DNA of 64,000 nt from Oscillospiraceae bacterium (GTDB lineage: Bacteria; Bacillota; Clostridia; Oscillospirales; Oscillospiraceae). The translations under genes and the position numbers were made by a program. Shown here in pieces: positions 25,039 through 34,029 of the stretch (its first letter is position 1; every line of letters begins with the position of its first letter). The notes below the pieces were generated by a model. The model was given only the letters and a program-made list of their open reading frames with translations, made no database searches and had not been told where the DNA came from. The stretch is from NCBI GenBank assembly GCA_021205095.1, contig JAJPYE010000009.1, forward strand, positions 18,082-82,081. The letters run 5' to 3'.

Positions 25039-25968
25039 ATGAAATCTTTACTTCTTATTATCAATCCCGCCGCCGGGAAGGGTTCCTTCCGAAACGGTCT
25101 GGGGGACGTGCTGCTGACCTTCCACAAGGCTGGCTTTCAGCCTACAGTGGCGTTTACCAGTCAGCATGGAGATGCCACGGACATCGTCTCCCAGTCGGGG
25201 GCCGGATATGACCGGCTGGTCTGTGTGGGAGGAGACGGCACCCTGGGGGAGACCGTCACCGGCCTGATGCAGCTTCCGCCGGAAGCCCGACCCGCCCTGG
25301 GCTATATCCCCATGGGAACTACCAACGATTTCGCCCGTACCCTGGAGCTGAGTCACGACCCTGTGCAGGCCGCCTATGTGGCCGCCTACGGCAATCCTCT
25401 GACCGTGGACGTGGGCCGCTTTAATAATCGGGGCTATTTTACCTATGTGGCCGCCTTCGGGGCCTTTACAGAGGTGACGTATGAGACCCCACAGGATCAG
25501 AAGAACAACATGGGTTTTTTTGCCTATGTGCTGGACGCCATGCGACGCCTGCCCAACCTGACCCATCGCTGGACAAGAGTGGAGTATGACGGGGGCATCC
25601 TGGAGGACGATTTTCTCTTTGGAGCGGTGTCCAACAGCCGCTCCATTGCCGGCATTATCAAGCTGAAGGAGTCGGCGGACATTTCTCTGAACGACGGGAT
25701 GTTCGAGGTGATTCTGATTCGCACGCCGGAGACGCTGCTCCAGCTTGGGCCAATCCTCACGAACATCCTGACCAGCAACTTTACCAGCGATGATATTATC
25801 ATTCTGCACACCCAAAGCGTCCGCTTCACCTTCCGCGACCCGGTAGCCTGGACGCTGGACGGGGAGGACGGCGGCGGCCACGCCGTTGTTCAATGTCAAA
25901 ACGCCCACCACGCACTGCAATTCATCGTAGACCCCGCCCGCGTAGATAAGGAAAACGACCAAAGGTAA
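25039..25968 (+). CDS. Diacylglycerol/lipid kinase (YegS/BmrU family)
   Basis: A 309-residue lipid kinase. The N-terminal motif IINPAAGKG and the catalytic-domain signature GGDGTLGETVTGL (nucleotide-binding GGDGT) are intact. GYIPMGTTNDFARTL follows, and a C-terminal beta domain contains WTLDGEDGG. It probably phosphorylates diacylglycerol or a related lipid at the membrane. The ATG at 25039 follows AAAGG closely. The frame extends to 24979 without a better start. A bidirectional-looking terminator follows the gene. Confidence 0.9.
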   Translation: MKSLLLIINPAAGKGSFRNGLGDVLLTFHKAGFQPTVAFTSQHGDATDIVSQSGAGYDRLVCVGGDGTLGETVTGLMQLPPEARPALGYIPMGTTNDFARTLELSHDPVQAAYVAAYGNPLTVDVGRFNNRGYFTYVAAFGAFTEVTYETPQDQKNNMGFFAYVLDAMRRLPNLTHRWTRVEYDGGILEDDFLFGAVSNSRSIAGIIKLKESADISLNDGMFEVILIRTPETLLQLGPILTNILTSNFTSDDIIILHTQSVRFTFRDPVAWTLDGEDGGGHAVVQCQNAHHALQFIVDPARVDKENDQR

Positions 25969-25982
25969 ACCAAAATCGGAAA

Positions 25983-26024
25983 CGTCCCCACCAAAGCCAG
26001 CGGCTTTGATGGGGACGCTTTTAT
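25983..26024 (+). terminator. Terminator after the lipid kinase gene
   Basis: CGTCCCCACCAAAGCC and GGCTTTGATGGGGACG form a 16-bp stem with one G-T pair, followed by CTTTTATT on the plus strand. It also lies just beyond the end of the opposing RelB-like gene and could stop that transcript. Confidence 0.75.
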
Positions 26025-26146
26025 TCTTTCAGGGCCTCCATCAGCTCGGAGACGCTGTCAAAGGGGCCGTACACGTCCTCCCCCTTTTCCACCGCCTTTA
26101 TTGCCGCGCAGGTGGTCTCGTTCGGCTCATAAAATGTACTGCACAT
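26021..26146 (-). CDS. Small 41-residue RelB-like protein
   Basis: A short ORF from an ATG at 26146. It encodes 41 residues and ends in GPFDSVSELMEALKE, which resembles the C-terminal part of RelB/DinJ-type antitoxins that wraps the toxin. The N-terminal DNA-binding half of such antitoxins is missing, and no RelE-like toxin is adjacent. It follows the MATE gene by 11 bases with GTGAAAAATT in between, a weak ribosome site. It may be a remnant or a small stand-alone protein. Confidence 0.45.
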   Translation of the reverse strand: MCSTFYEPNETTCAAIKAVEKGEDVYGPFDSVSELMEALKE

Positions 26147-26157
26147 AATTTTTCACC

Positions 26158-27471
26158 TCACAGCCCCGCCCTGCTGCGGCGGAGGCAGACTGCGGCGACC
26201 ACGGCTGTCAGCGCCTCCGAAAGGGGGAGAGCCAGCATGACGCCGTTTGCTCCCAGGGCCATGGGCAGCAGCCACAGGGCCAGGCCGCTGAGGGCAAAGC
26301 TGCGCAGCACCGACACGGCCATGGACATCCGAAACCGCAGAATGGACTGGAGATAATAGGTGGCCAGCACTGTGACGCCAAGGGGCAGGAACACCAGGAA
26401 GTACCGCCGCACCAGTCCCGGCGCGATGGCCAGCACCTCCGCCGAGGGAGACATGAAAAGCCGCATAAGTCCTGCGGGGAACAGCTCGCCAATCAGAACA
26501 AAGGCTACCCCCAGGCCCAGCACTGTGACCAGGGACAGGCGGAACAGCCGCCCGATCCGATCCGTCTTTCCTGCGCCGAAATTGGTGGAGGCAATGGGCT
26601 GGATGGCCTGGCCTACCCCGCCGAACAGGGACTGGAAGAGAGAGGTGATGGTGGTCAGTACCCCATAGACGGACAGCGCCGCCGTACCCCCGTATTTCAT
26701 AAGCTGGTTGTTGGTGACGACCCCAATGAACACGGTGCCCAAATCCAGCACCCCGGCCCCGAAGCCCAGGGACAGGATCTGGCCCATGGCCTTTCCCAGC
26801 CGCCGGGGACGGCGGAGCCGCAGGCGGCAGGATTTGCGGAAGAGATACCCGGTCATCACCACGGCCTGCAAAACCGTTCCGGCCACGGTGGCCATGGCCG
26901 CTCCCCGGATGCCCAGGCCCAGGAAGAACACCAGAAACCAGTCCCCGAATATGTTCAGCGCGCCTCCGGCAATCACCGCCCCGGTGGCCAGGCCAGGCGC
27001 GCCGTCGTTGCGGATGAACGCCCCCAGAAAGATGGGATAGATGATGGCTGGCCAGAAGCCAATAATCCACCGGGCGTATTTCATCACCATGGTCAGGGTT
27101 TCGCCCTCCGCGCCGAAAAAGGCCATGATTGCTTTTCCAAACAGGGCAAGCACCAGCCAGGAGACCAGTGTCAGCGCCGCCATGAGCAGCACGGAGGCGG
27201 TGAAACAGGCGTCCCCCTTCTCCCAGTCCCCCTGGCCCCTGGCCTCGCTCATCAAAACGGAGCCGCCCACGCCGCACATGATGGCGAGAAACACGCTCAC
27301 CCCGAACAGAGGGCCGACCACCGCCATGGCCGCCGCCCCCACAGGCCCCTCCGACTGGCCCACGGCGATGGAGTCCACAAAGCTGTATATGGTCATCACC
27401 AAAGCCCCGCCCAGACCGGGCAGCAGGAATTTTCGATAAAGCCGCCGGATGTCGCCGGTCAATAGCTCCAT
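26158..27471 (-). CDS. MATE-family multidrug/efflux transporter
   Basis: A 437-residue protein with twelve predicted spans in two repeated halves. The N-terminal span pair carries LLPGLGGALVMTIYSFVDSIAVGQ. Motifs such as MCGVGGSVLMSEARGQGD and GGVGQAIQPIASTNFGAG are typical of MATE exporters, which use a sodium or proton gradient. The ATG at 27471 with AAGGGG upstream is preferred to 27489 (MERGFP) and to the longer open frame reaching 27807. A consensus promoter lies 60 bases upstream. The substrate is unknown. Confidence 0.92.
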   Translation of the reverse strand: MELLTGDIRRLYRKFLLPGLGGALVMTIYSFVDSIAVGQSEGPVGAAAMAVVGPLFGVSVFLAIMCGVGGSVLMSEARGQGDWEKGDACFTASVLLMAALTLVSWLVLALFGKAIMAFFGAEGETLTMVMKYARWIIGFWPAIIYPIFLGAFIRNDGAPGLATGAVIAGGALNIFGDWFLVFFLGLGIRGAAMATVAGTVLQAVVMTGYLFRKSCRLRLRRPRRLGKAMGQILSLGFGAGVLDLGTVFIGVVTNNQLMKYGGTAALSVYGVLTTITSLFQSLFGGVGQAIQPIASTNFGAGKTDRIGRLFRLSLVTVLGLGVAFVLIGELFPAGLMRLFMSPSAEVLAIAPGLVRRYFLVFLPLGVTVLATYYLQSILRFRMSMAVSVLRSFALSGLALWLLPMALGANGVMLALPLSEALTAVVAAVCLRRSRAGL

Positions 27472-27531
27472 AGGGAAACCCCTTTCCATAAAATCCTTTG
27501 ATAAGAAGGATATTTTTTGTCGAATAATCGT

Positions 27532-27560
27532 ATTATATCTGTCCCCGTCTGTGCTGTCAA
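27532..27560 (-). promoter_or_regulatory. Consensus promoter of the MATE gene
   Basis: Minus-strand TTGACA (27555-27560) and TATAAT (27532-27537) with a 17-base spacer. This is a perfect sigma-A match. Confidence 0.85.
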
Positions 27561-27606
27561 TTCGGTTTCGGGCCGGGCAGCCTGGATAGCTTCGCTGAGC
27601 AGTCAT

Positions 27607-27640
27607 AAAAAACCCCGGCAAAGAGCGTGCCCTTCGCCGG
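27607..27640 (-). terminator. Terminator of asnS
   Basis: Read on the minus strand, CCGGCGAAGGG and CTCTTTGCCGG pair around a short loop and are followed by GG and six T residues, just beyond the asnS stop. Confidence 0.8.
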
Positions 27641-27659
27641 AGATGTTGATTTTTTTGTA

Positions 27660-29057
27660 TTAAAATTCCGCGTTTCCTACGGTGCGGGGGTGCAGTTCCA
27701 CGTCCCGGATGTTGGTCACGCCGGTGAGGTACATGACCATCCGCTCGAAGCCCAGGCCGAACCCGGCGTGGCGGCAGGAACCGTAGCGCCGCAGGTCGAG
27801 ATACCACCAGTAGTCCTCCTGCTTCAGGCCCAGCTCGTCCATCCGGGTCAGCAGCACGTCCAGCCGCTCTTCGCGCTGGCTGCCGCCGATGATCTCCCCG
27901 ATGCCCGGCACCAGACAGTCCGCCGCCGCCACGGTCTTGCCGTCGTCGTTCAGGCGCATATAGAACGCCTTGATCTCCTTGGGGTAGTCCGTGACGAACA
28001 GGGGTTTTTTGAATATCTGCTCGGTGAGATACCGCTCATGCTCCGTTTGCAGGTCGATGCCCCATTCCACCGGGAACTTGAAGTCCGCCCCGGATTTTTG
28101 CAGCAGCTCCACCGCCTCCGTGTATGTCACCCGGCCAAAATCGCTCCCGGCCACGTGCTCCAGCCGGGCCAGCAGGCCCTTGTCCACAAAGCTGTTGAAA
28201 AACGCCATCTCCTGGGGGCATTTTTCCAGCACGGTGCGGATGATGAACTTCACCATGTCCTCCATGCAGGCCAAGTCCCCCTCCAGGTCGCAGAAGGCCA
28301 TTTCCGGCTCGATCATCCAAAACTCTGCCGCGTGGCGCTGGGTGTTGGAGTTTTCCGCCCGGAAGGTGGGGCCGAAGGTGTACACGTCCCCGAAGGCCAT
28401 GGCAAAGTTTTCCGCGTTGAGCTGGCCGGAGACGGTCAGGTTCGTCTCTTTGCCGAAGAAGTCCTGGCTGTAGTCTACAGAGCCGTCCTCATTCCGGGGC
28501 GGGTCGTTTATATCCAGGGTCGTGACCCGGAACATCTCTCCCGCGCCCTCGCAGTCTGAGCCGGTGATGATGGGGGTGTGGACGTACACAAAGCCCCGCT
28601 CCTGGAAGAAGGTGTGAACCGCCTGGGCCGCCACGGAGCGCACCCGGAACACGGCGGAAAACAGATTCGTCCTGGGCCGCAGATGCTGGATGGTACGCAG
28701 GTACTCCACGGTGTGGCGCTTCTTTTGCAGGGGATAGTCCGGAGCGGAGACGCCCTCCACCTGGATGGTCTCGGCCTTTATCTCAAAGGGCTGTTTGGCC
28801 TCCGGCGTCAGCACCAGCGGCCCGGTGACGATCAGGGCCGCCCCCACGTTCAGCTTGGCAATCTCGTCGTAATTATCCAGAACGGCCCGCTCAAACACCA
28901 CCTGCACCCCCTTGAAGGCGCTGCCGTCGTTTAAGTCGATGAAGCCGAAATTTTTCTGATCCCGTATGGTTCTGGCCCAGCCGCACACGGTTATGCTTTC
29001 CCTGTCGGAAAACCTGGCCGGGTCGGCATACAGGGCGGAAACCTTTGTTCTCTCCAT
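27660..29057 (-). CDS. asnS: Asparagine--tRNA ligase
   Basis: A 465-residue class IIb synthetase. The OB anticodon-binding domain occupies residues 1-110 ([21 protein letters not shown]). Class II motif 2 is [22 protein letters not shown], and motif 3 is [15 protein letters not shown] near the end. The asparaginyl rather than aspartyl type is indicated by the [17 protein letters not shown] region. It charges tRNA-Asn directly. A consensus-like promoter and a terminator frame the gene, so it is probably monocistronic. Confidence 0.96.
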   Translation of the reverse strand: MERTKVSALYADPARFSDRESITVCGWARTIRDQKNFGFIDLNDGSAFKGVQVVFERAVLDNYDEIAKLNVGAALIVTGPLVLTPEAKQPFEIKAETIQVEGVSAPDYPLQKKRHTVEYLRTIQHLRPRTNLFSAVFRVRSVAAQAVHTFFQERGFVYVHTPIITGSDCEGAGEMFRVTTLDINDPPRNEDGSVDYSQDFFGKETNLTVSGQLNAENFAMAFGDVYTFGPTFRAENSNTQRHAAEFWMIEPEMAFCDLEGDLACMEDMVKFIIRTVLEKCPQEMAFFNSFVDKGLLARLEHVAGSDFGRVTYTEAVELLQKSGADFKFPVEWGIDLQTEHERYLTEQIFKKPLFVTDYPKEIKAFYMRLNDDGKTVAAADCLVPGIGEIIGGSQREERLDVLLTRMDELGLKQEDYWWYLDLRRYGSCRHAGFGLGFERMVMYLTGVTNIRDVELHPRTVGNAEF

Positions 29058-29093
29058 TCCAATACCCTCCCAATCAACATGGTGAATAAACTT

Positions 29094-29122
29094 ATTATAA
29101 CAGTATGGAGGGGGATTTTCAA
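29094..29122 (-). promoter_or_regulatory. Promoter of asnS
   Basis: Minus-strand TTGAAA (29117-29122) and TATAAT (29094-29099) with a 17-base spacer, about 37 bases before the asnS ATG. Confidence 0.8.
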
Positions 29123-29243
29123 GAAATACCTGAGATGATACGATCTGCTCAGGCGCAGCGGTACCGCGTTCGTTCGGCGCTTATTTCAAAAACCCCGGAG
29201 AGCTGTTTGGTCAGCGAAAGCCGGATGATGTATAATAAATATG

Positions 29244-29316
29244 TTAGGATGACAAATTGAAACTTGTGCAGGCAAAAGGCCTGTATTATAATATAAAGAT
29301 ATTGAAATCATCCTAA
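29244..29316 (+). promoter_or_regulatory. Promoter flanked by a 9-bp inverted repeat
   Basis: TTGTGC (29264-29269) and TATAAT (29287-29292), 17 bases apart, point to the gene at 29345. The pair is bracketed by TTAGGATGA (29244-29252) and TCATCCTAA (29308-29316), a perfect inverted repeat. This may be a looped operator or the ends of a small insertion. Confidence 0.55.
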
Positions 29317-29344
29317 ATATTGGGCGTTGGGAGGTCAGACAGAT

Positions 29345-30118
29345 ATGACAATAAAGGAAAGCAAGGGGAAACTAACCGGCGTAATTGTCGTTATCGCCGT
29401 CGTTATCGCTGTGGTTATATATTTTATGTCAGGTCTGTGGCCAATCCGCTTTAAAAATGAACTGGACGCCTTCTTTGGCGAAGGGAACTGGGAGAAAATT
29501 TCCTCCGAAACCAATACCAGCATGATGTATACCGTCCACCACTATACCTCAGACGGCTTATATAATTATGACTCCGACGGCACTTATACAAAGTGGTATA
29601 TCCTCTTTACCCGCGATGATGAAGAAGAGATCTGGACGATCAGCAACCATACTTACAAAATCAATCACAGCAAATACAGCATATTAAGCGCTGACAGGTA
29701 TTCGGCAAAGCAGGCCCTTGTGCAGCAGCTTATGGATATATCCTGCGAGGTTGCCGCCGAAAAGGTTCAGTATGATTTGCTGAGCGAGATCCTAAACGAA
29801 GAACAAATCGAAAGCCTGCGCGTTAGCATTTCCTACCGCAATGGAAACCCGTCGCCCACCTTTTACAACCGATTGTTTAAGCAGGACTGGTTCAATGTGG
29901 AGAACTCGACAGCCGAAAATTACCTGAAAACCGACCTGTATGAGTTTTATATCGATATACTGGCGTATGATTATAAATTCAACCAGCTCTCGGATGAGGA
30001 TCAGGCGGATTTGCTGAACAGCCTGGATGAAATCGAGCAATTACTTTTAGATACCTATGGCGAATACGCGGCGTATGAGATTTACCTTGGGGAAGGCTAC
30101 AGCGCGGAGGCGGAGTGA
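29345..30118 (+). CDS. AT-rich orphan membrane-anchored protein of unknown function
   Basis: A 257-residue protein that I do not recognise. One membrane span near residues 12-30 (GVIVVIAVVIAVVIYFMSG) is followed by a long extracytoplasmic-looking domain rich in Tyr, Asp, Glu and Asn. The gene is visibly more AT-rich than its neighbours and uses AT-ending codons, which suggests transfer. The ATG at 29345 has GGGAGG ten bases before. It has its own promoter with an inverted repeat. The following gap to 30355 (237 bases) is AT-rich and holds only a likely -10 region for the next gene. Confidence 0.65.
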   Translation: MTIKESKGKLTGVIVVIAVVIAVVIYFMSGLWPIRFKNELDAFFGEGNWEKISSETNTSMMYTVHHYTSDGLYNYDSDGTYTKWYILFTRDDEEEIWTISNHTYKINHSKYSILSADRYSAKQALVQQLMDISCEVAAEKVQYDLLSEILNEEQIESLRVSISYRNGNPSPTFYNRLFKQDWFNVENSTAENYLKTDLYEFYIDILAYDYKFNQLSDEDQADLLNSLDEIEQLLLDTYGEYAAYEIYLGEGYSAEAE

Positions 30119-30355
30119 CCGCCGCTGTGCCAATCCCTTGCGGTCTGAAATTTGCCCATTCTCAATCGTATCATAAAAACATTATACGCGACGAGTAACT
30201 TTATCCGATGAATACTGGATTTTCCCTTGTCTGGCAGGCCGCGCGGCAAAAAATTTCAATATGTGAAGAAATTAATTATAAAAAATATCTACCATTGTGG
30301 GTGTTTCTATGTTATTATAAAGTTGTCAGAAATAAAGCACGAGGTGTCATGAACT

Positions 30356-32482
30356 ATGGTGAAACTGTATATTGACGGGCGGGAAATAGAAGCCGTAGAG
30401 GGGCAGTCCGTATTGGACGCGGCCCTGGCTGCGGACATCTATATCCCTCATCTGTGTTCCCATCCCGATCTGCCGGTGCAGTCCAACTGCAAGCTGTGCG
30501 TGGTGAACGTGGAAGGGAAGGAAGGCGCCGTCTGCTCCTGCGAGCTGAAAGTGCAGGAGGGGATGCGCGTCACGACCAAGAGCGACGATCTGATGCACCG
30601 CCGCCGGATGGCCATGGAGCTTATGCTGGCCGGCCATCCCCATGACTGCACGGGCTGCAAGCGGTTCGGAAAATGCGAGCTGCAAACCCTGATGCAGTAC
30701 CTGAGCGTGGTTCACGCCCGTATGCATCATGTAATCAAAAACTGCAACAACATCAACACCGTGAACCCCATCGTCAGCCGTGAGATGGAGCGCTGCATTC
30801 AATGCGGTCGCTGCGTGCGGGCCTGCCGGGATCTGCGGGAGGTTGGCATTTTGCAGTACAACAAGAAAAACGGCGAGACCTACATCGGCACGGAGGGCGA
30901 CGTTCCTCTGGCGGAGGCGGGCTGTCGCTTCTGCTCCGCCTGCGTGGCCGTGTGTCCCACCGGCGCTCTGACCGATATGGAGGGCCTGTTCCGGGCCGAC
31001 GTACCCGCCGAGCAGAGCATCGTACCCTGTCAGGTGGAGTGTCCCGCTCATATCGACATCCCCGCCTATATCCGGGCGGTGAAGGAAGGCCGCTATACCG
31101 ACGCGGTGGGCATCATCCGGGAGAAGGTCACATTCCCCCACACCCTGGGTTACATCTGCAATCACCTGTGCGAGACCGGGTGCAAGCATAAGGCCCTGGG
31201 CGAGCCGCTCGCCATCCGGGATCTGAAGCGCTTTGCCGTGGAGAACGACAAGGATCAGACCTGGAAGACCAAGGGCTTCCACAAGCCCCGCACGGGCAAG
31301 AAGGTCGCCGTTATCGGCGGCGGCCCCTGCGGCATGACCGCCGCCTATTACCTCAACAAGCTGGGCCACGACGTAAAGGTCTTTGAAAAGCGTCCGCAGC
31401 TCGGCGGCCCCATGACCAGCGGTATGCCCTCCTATCGTCTGCCCCTGGAGGCGGTGCAGGAGGAGCTTCAGTACATCGTGGATTCCGGCGTGGACTATGA
31501 GTGCAACTGCGAGATCTCTGATGTGGCGGCCCTGAAAAAGGACTACGACGCGGTGCTGATCGCCGCCGGCGTCTCCAAGGGCAAGAAGTTGCCCATCCCC
31601 GGCTCCGACTTCAAGCAGGTCTACTGCGCCATCGACATCCTGGCGGAGATTCACGCCGGGGAGAGCATGGAGAAGCTCGGCAAGACCGTCTGCATCATCG
31701 GCGCCGGCTCCGTGGGCTATGACTGCGCCCGTACCCTTGTCCGCAAGGGTCTCACCGTGAACCTGGCCTGCCTCGAAAAGGGCGACAAGATCCTCGCCGA
31801 CGAGGAGGATCAGGTGCAGGGCCGCGAGGAGGGCATCATCTCCTTCCCTGGCCGCTCCTTCGAGGCCATCGAGGGCACTCCCGACCAGGTTACGGGTCTG
31901 CGGGTACATACCGTTATCTCTTCTACCTACGACAAGGCCACGGGCCGCGTCACCGAGGTGGCGGAGGAGGGCAGCCAGATGGTCATCCCCTGCGACTCCG
32001 TCATCTTCGCCACCGGCCAGCGCCCCGGCCTGGACGACTTTGAAAACTTCGGCATCGACCTGTCCCGTGGCTTCCCCATCAATCCTGCCAACGGCAAGCC
32101 GGAGCATATCACCAGCCTGGACGGCGTGTTCGCTGCCGGCGACGTGATCACCGGCATCAGCTTCGTCATCAAGGCCATTGCCCAGGCCCGCGAGGTTGTT
32201 CCCATTGTTGACCAGTATTTGGGCGGCGACGGCCAGATCGACGAGACGCTTGTGGAGCGTACCCTGAACCCTGCCATCGGCAAGGTGGAGGACTTCGCCA
32301 AGCTGCCCCGCGTGGAAATGGATTTGCTCACCCCGGAGGAGCGCCTTGCGAACCCGGATCAGTCCGTCTTCACCACCTATACCTGCCAGCAGGCCGGCTG
32401 CGAGGCCCAGCGCTGTCTCCAGTGCGATTTGCGCCGGGAGATCAAGCAAAACCGCCTGTGGACTGAGTATTCCATCAAATAA
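30356..32482 (+). CDS. Iron-sulfur flavoprotein: NuoG-like N-terminus fused to GltD-like oxidoreductase
   Basis: A 708-residue electron-transfer protein. Residues 1-75 are a 2Fe-2S domain (Cys34, Cys45, Cys48, Cys60). A His-Cys3 box follows (His94/His96, Cys98, Cys101, Cys107), then two 4Fe-4S clusters (CIQCGRCVRAC at 147-157 and CRFCSACVAVCP near 190). From about residue 220 a GltD-type Fer4/FAD/NAD(P) body begins, with GGGPCGM and GAGSVGYD nucleotide motifs. This architecture resembles NADH-linked subunits of hydrogenases, formate dehydrogenases or bifurcating enzymes. No catalytic partner is next to it except the small NuoF-like protein. The exact redox partners are unknown. Confidence 0.88.
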   Translation: MVKLYIDGREIEAVEGQSVLDAALAADIYIPHLCSHPDLPVQSNCKLCVVNVEGKEGAVCSCELKVQEGMRVTTKSDDLMHRRRMAMELMLAGHPHDCTGCKRFGKCELQTLMQYLSVVHARMHHVIKNCNNINTVNPIVSREMERCIQCGRCVRACRDLREVGILQYNKKNGETYIGTEGDVPLAEAGCRFCSACVAVCPTGALTDMEGLFRADVPAEQSIVPCQVECPAHIDIPAYIRAVKEGRYTDAVGIIREKVTFPHTLGYICNHLCETGCKHKALGEPLAIRDLKRFAVENDKDQTWKTKGFHKPRTGKKVAVIGGGPCGMTAAYYLNKLGHDVKVFEKRPQLGGPMTSGMPSYRLPLEAVQEELQYIVDSGVDYECNCEISDVAALKKDYDAVLIAAGVSKGKKLPIPGSDFKQVYCAIDILAEIHAGESMEKLGKTVCIIGAGSVGYDCARTLVRKGLTVNLACLEKGDKILADEEDQVQGREEGIISFPGRSFEAIEGTPDQVTGLRVHTVISSTYDKATGRVTEVAEEGSQMVIPCDSVIFATGQRPGLDDFENFGIDLSRGFPINPANGKPEHITSLDGVFAAGDVITGISFVIKAIAQAREVVPIVDQYLGGDGQIDETLVERTLNPAIGKVEDFAKLPRVEMDLLTPEERLANPDQSVFTTYTCQQAGCEAQRCLQCDLRREIKQNRLWTEYSIK

Positions 32483-32496
32483 GGAGGCCGGGAGAA

Positions 32497-32937
32497 ATGT
32501 ATCAAGAAGAAAATTCCTATACCATCCCCTCCAGGGACACCCTTCAGCCGGGTATGTGCCCTGTGAAGTGGGCGCTGGACATCGCCAAGAACACCCGTGA
32601 GGGTTCGGATGGCAAAAACGTTATGGGCCGGGACGGCATGACCCAGCTCACCCAGATTTTGACCGATCTGACCACCGGCAACGCGGAGGACGACGACCTG
32701 GAGCTGGTGCGTGAGATCTGCAACGTGATTATCACCACCCCCGGCTGCGAGATTTCTGCCCAGGCCGCCGGGAACATCCTCTGGAGCCTGGAGAATAACA
32801 CCGTCGAGTGGAACAACCACCGGCGCAAGCGCTGCGCCACCCAGGAGTGCTACCAGAGCGCTGCCCCCGCCGCAGGCCCCGCCGAGGGCCGTCAGCGCCG
32901 CCGCCGCAGAGGCGCCAGCGCCGCAACGGAGGAGTAA
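32497..32937 (+). CDS. Small NuoF C-terminus-like protein with altered cluster site
   Basis: A 146-residue protein that starts 14 bases after the flavoprotein with GGAGG upstream. Residues 40-115 align by eye with the NADH_4Fe-4S domain of NuoF/HoxF: GRDGMTQLTQILTDLTTG corresponds to the usual CREGT-R-LLE-L stretch, and TTPGCEISAQAAGNILWSLENN to the following helix. The first cysteines (CGxCxPC) are missing; later cysteines (PGC, KRC, QEC) remain. A basic low-complexity tail follows. It is probably a subunit partner of the flavoprotein, but the cluster may be lost or rebuilt with it. Confidence 0.65.
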   Translation: MYQEENSYTIPSRDTLQPGMCPVKWALDIAKNTREGSDGKNVMGRDGMTQLTQILTDLTTGNAEDDDLELVREICNVIITTPGCEISAQAAGNILWSLENNTVEWNNHRRKRCATQECYQSAAPAAGPAEGRQRRRRRGASAATEE

Positions 32938-32953
32938 AAAAAACCAAAACAGC

Positions 32954-32995
32954 AAATTGCGGGAGACGAAAGCCGTCTCCCGCAATTTTGTTTGT
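32954..32995 (+). terminator. Bidirectional terminator between the flavoprotein unit and the MotB-like gene
   Basis: A perfect 15-bp stem AAATTGCGGGAGACG/CGTCTCCCGCAATTT with a 5-base loop. TGTTTG follows on the plus side, and a run of T residues lies beyond CTGTTTTGG on the minus side. Confidence 0.8.
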
Positions 32996-33013
32996 ACAGG
33001 CGATTCTCTCGCC

Positions 33014-34018
33014 TTATCCTGCGTCCTCGTTCCCGGAGGTGTCGTAGCTTTCCAGCACCTCCAGAAGCTGGTCTACCATCTCCTCGTCTGCCAGGCGGAA
33101 TTTTATCTCCACCCGGCGGCTGGCGTCCGCGTCCACGGTGCCGTCGCTGGCATAGATGGGACTGCTCCAGGAGCGACCGCTGACGGATACCAGCTCCCGT
33201 ACCAGGCTAAGCATATCGGAGGAGAAGATGGCCTGGTCGTCGTCCAGACAGTAGGCGGCCACGGAGGCGGCCCGCGCCTGGCTCAGATCCAGGTTGTAGA
33301 TATAAGAGCCGGAGGTGTCTGTGTGGCCCTCGATGATGATTTCGGAGATATAGTCGATGTACTCGTCGGACAGCACCACGTCGAAATAGGCGGGGAGGAA
33401 GGCGGCCAACGTTTCCTTACCCTCCTCGCTCAGATCCGCGCTGTCATAGTCAAACAGCACGCTGGCGTCCAGGGTAATAGCCCCGGTCTGGGAATCCACG
33501 GAAAGGCTCAGGTCGGTGTTGGCGAAGGCGTCGGACAGAGCGGCGATGATCTCCTTTTTCACGCCGATGATCTCCTCGATCTGGGCCTGCTGACTGGCCA
33601 GGGCCGCCTCCTGATCCTGAATCTTGGTCTCTTTTTCTTCCAATTCGTCCTGCTGCTGGGCCAGCAGAAGCAGGGCGTCCTCCAGCTCCAGCTCTCTGGC
33701 GTTCAGGGCGTCCTGGGCTTCGTCCAGGTCTGCCTGCTGCTCATCCAGGAGCGCCTGCTGCTCGTCCAAAAGGGCCTGCTGGGCCTCGGTCAGGTCGATG
33801 TAGCCCAGTTTTTCGGAGATTTCCTCCTCCAGCTCGGCCTCCCGCTCCTGAAGCTCCAGTTCGCTGGCGTCATAGGAGTTTTTCACCTGCATCAGCACGA
33901 ACAGCGTGCCGCAGATGATAAGGATGAACATCAGCAGCACCCCGGCCATCATGTCGGAATAGGACTGCCAGTAGGATACCTCCTGAAATTCCGTGGGCTT
34001 TCGGTTTCGTCTTGCCAT
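33014..34018 (-). CDS. MotB/OmpA-family protein, ZorB-like
   Basis: A 334-residue protein. One membrane span near residues 23-48 begins with YSDMMAGVLLMF, where the Asp is the expected proton-carrying residue of MotB/ExbD/ZorB proteins. A long coiled coil with DEQQ heptads covers about residues 55-170. A C-terminal OmpA-type peptidoglycan-binding domain has IIIEGHTDTSGSYIYNLDLS. It lies 11 bases after the MotA-like gene. The pair should form an ion-driven stator-like complex at the wall. No flagellar genes are near. Confidence 0.85.
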   Translation of the reverse strand: MARRNRKPTEFQEVSYWQSYSDMMAGVLLMFILIICGTLFVLMQVKNSYDASELELQEREAELEEEISEKLGYIDLTEAQQALLDEQQALLDEQQADLDEAQDALNARELELEDALLLLAQQQDELEEKETKIQDQEAALASQQAQIEEIIGVKKEIIAALSDAFANTDLSLSVDSQTGAITLDASVLFDYDSADLSEEGKETLAAFLPAYFDVVLSDEYIDYISEIIIEGHTDTSGSYIYNLDLSQARAASVAAYCLDDDQAIFSSDMLSLVRELVSVSGRSWSSPIYASDGTVDADASRRVEIKFRLADEEMVDQLLEVLESYDTSGNEDAG

Positions 34019-34029
34019 AGGATACCTCC

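Noticed and set aside
30347-32449. 700-codon open frame antisense to the iron-sulfur flavoprotein
   Set aside because: It mirrors a clear gene with several cofactor motifs, has a composition typical of GC-rich shadow frames and no recognisable domain.
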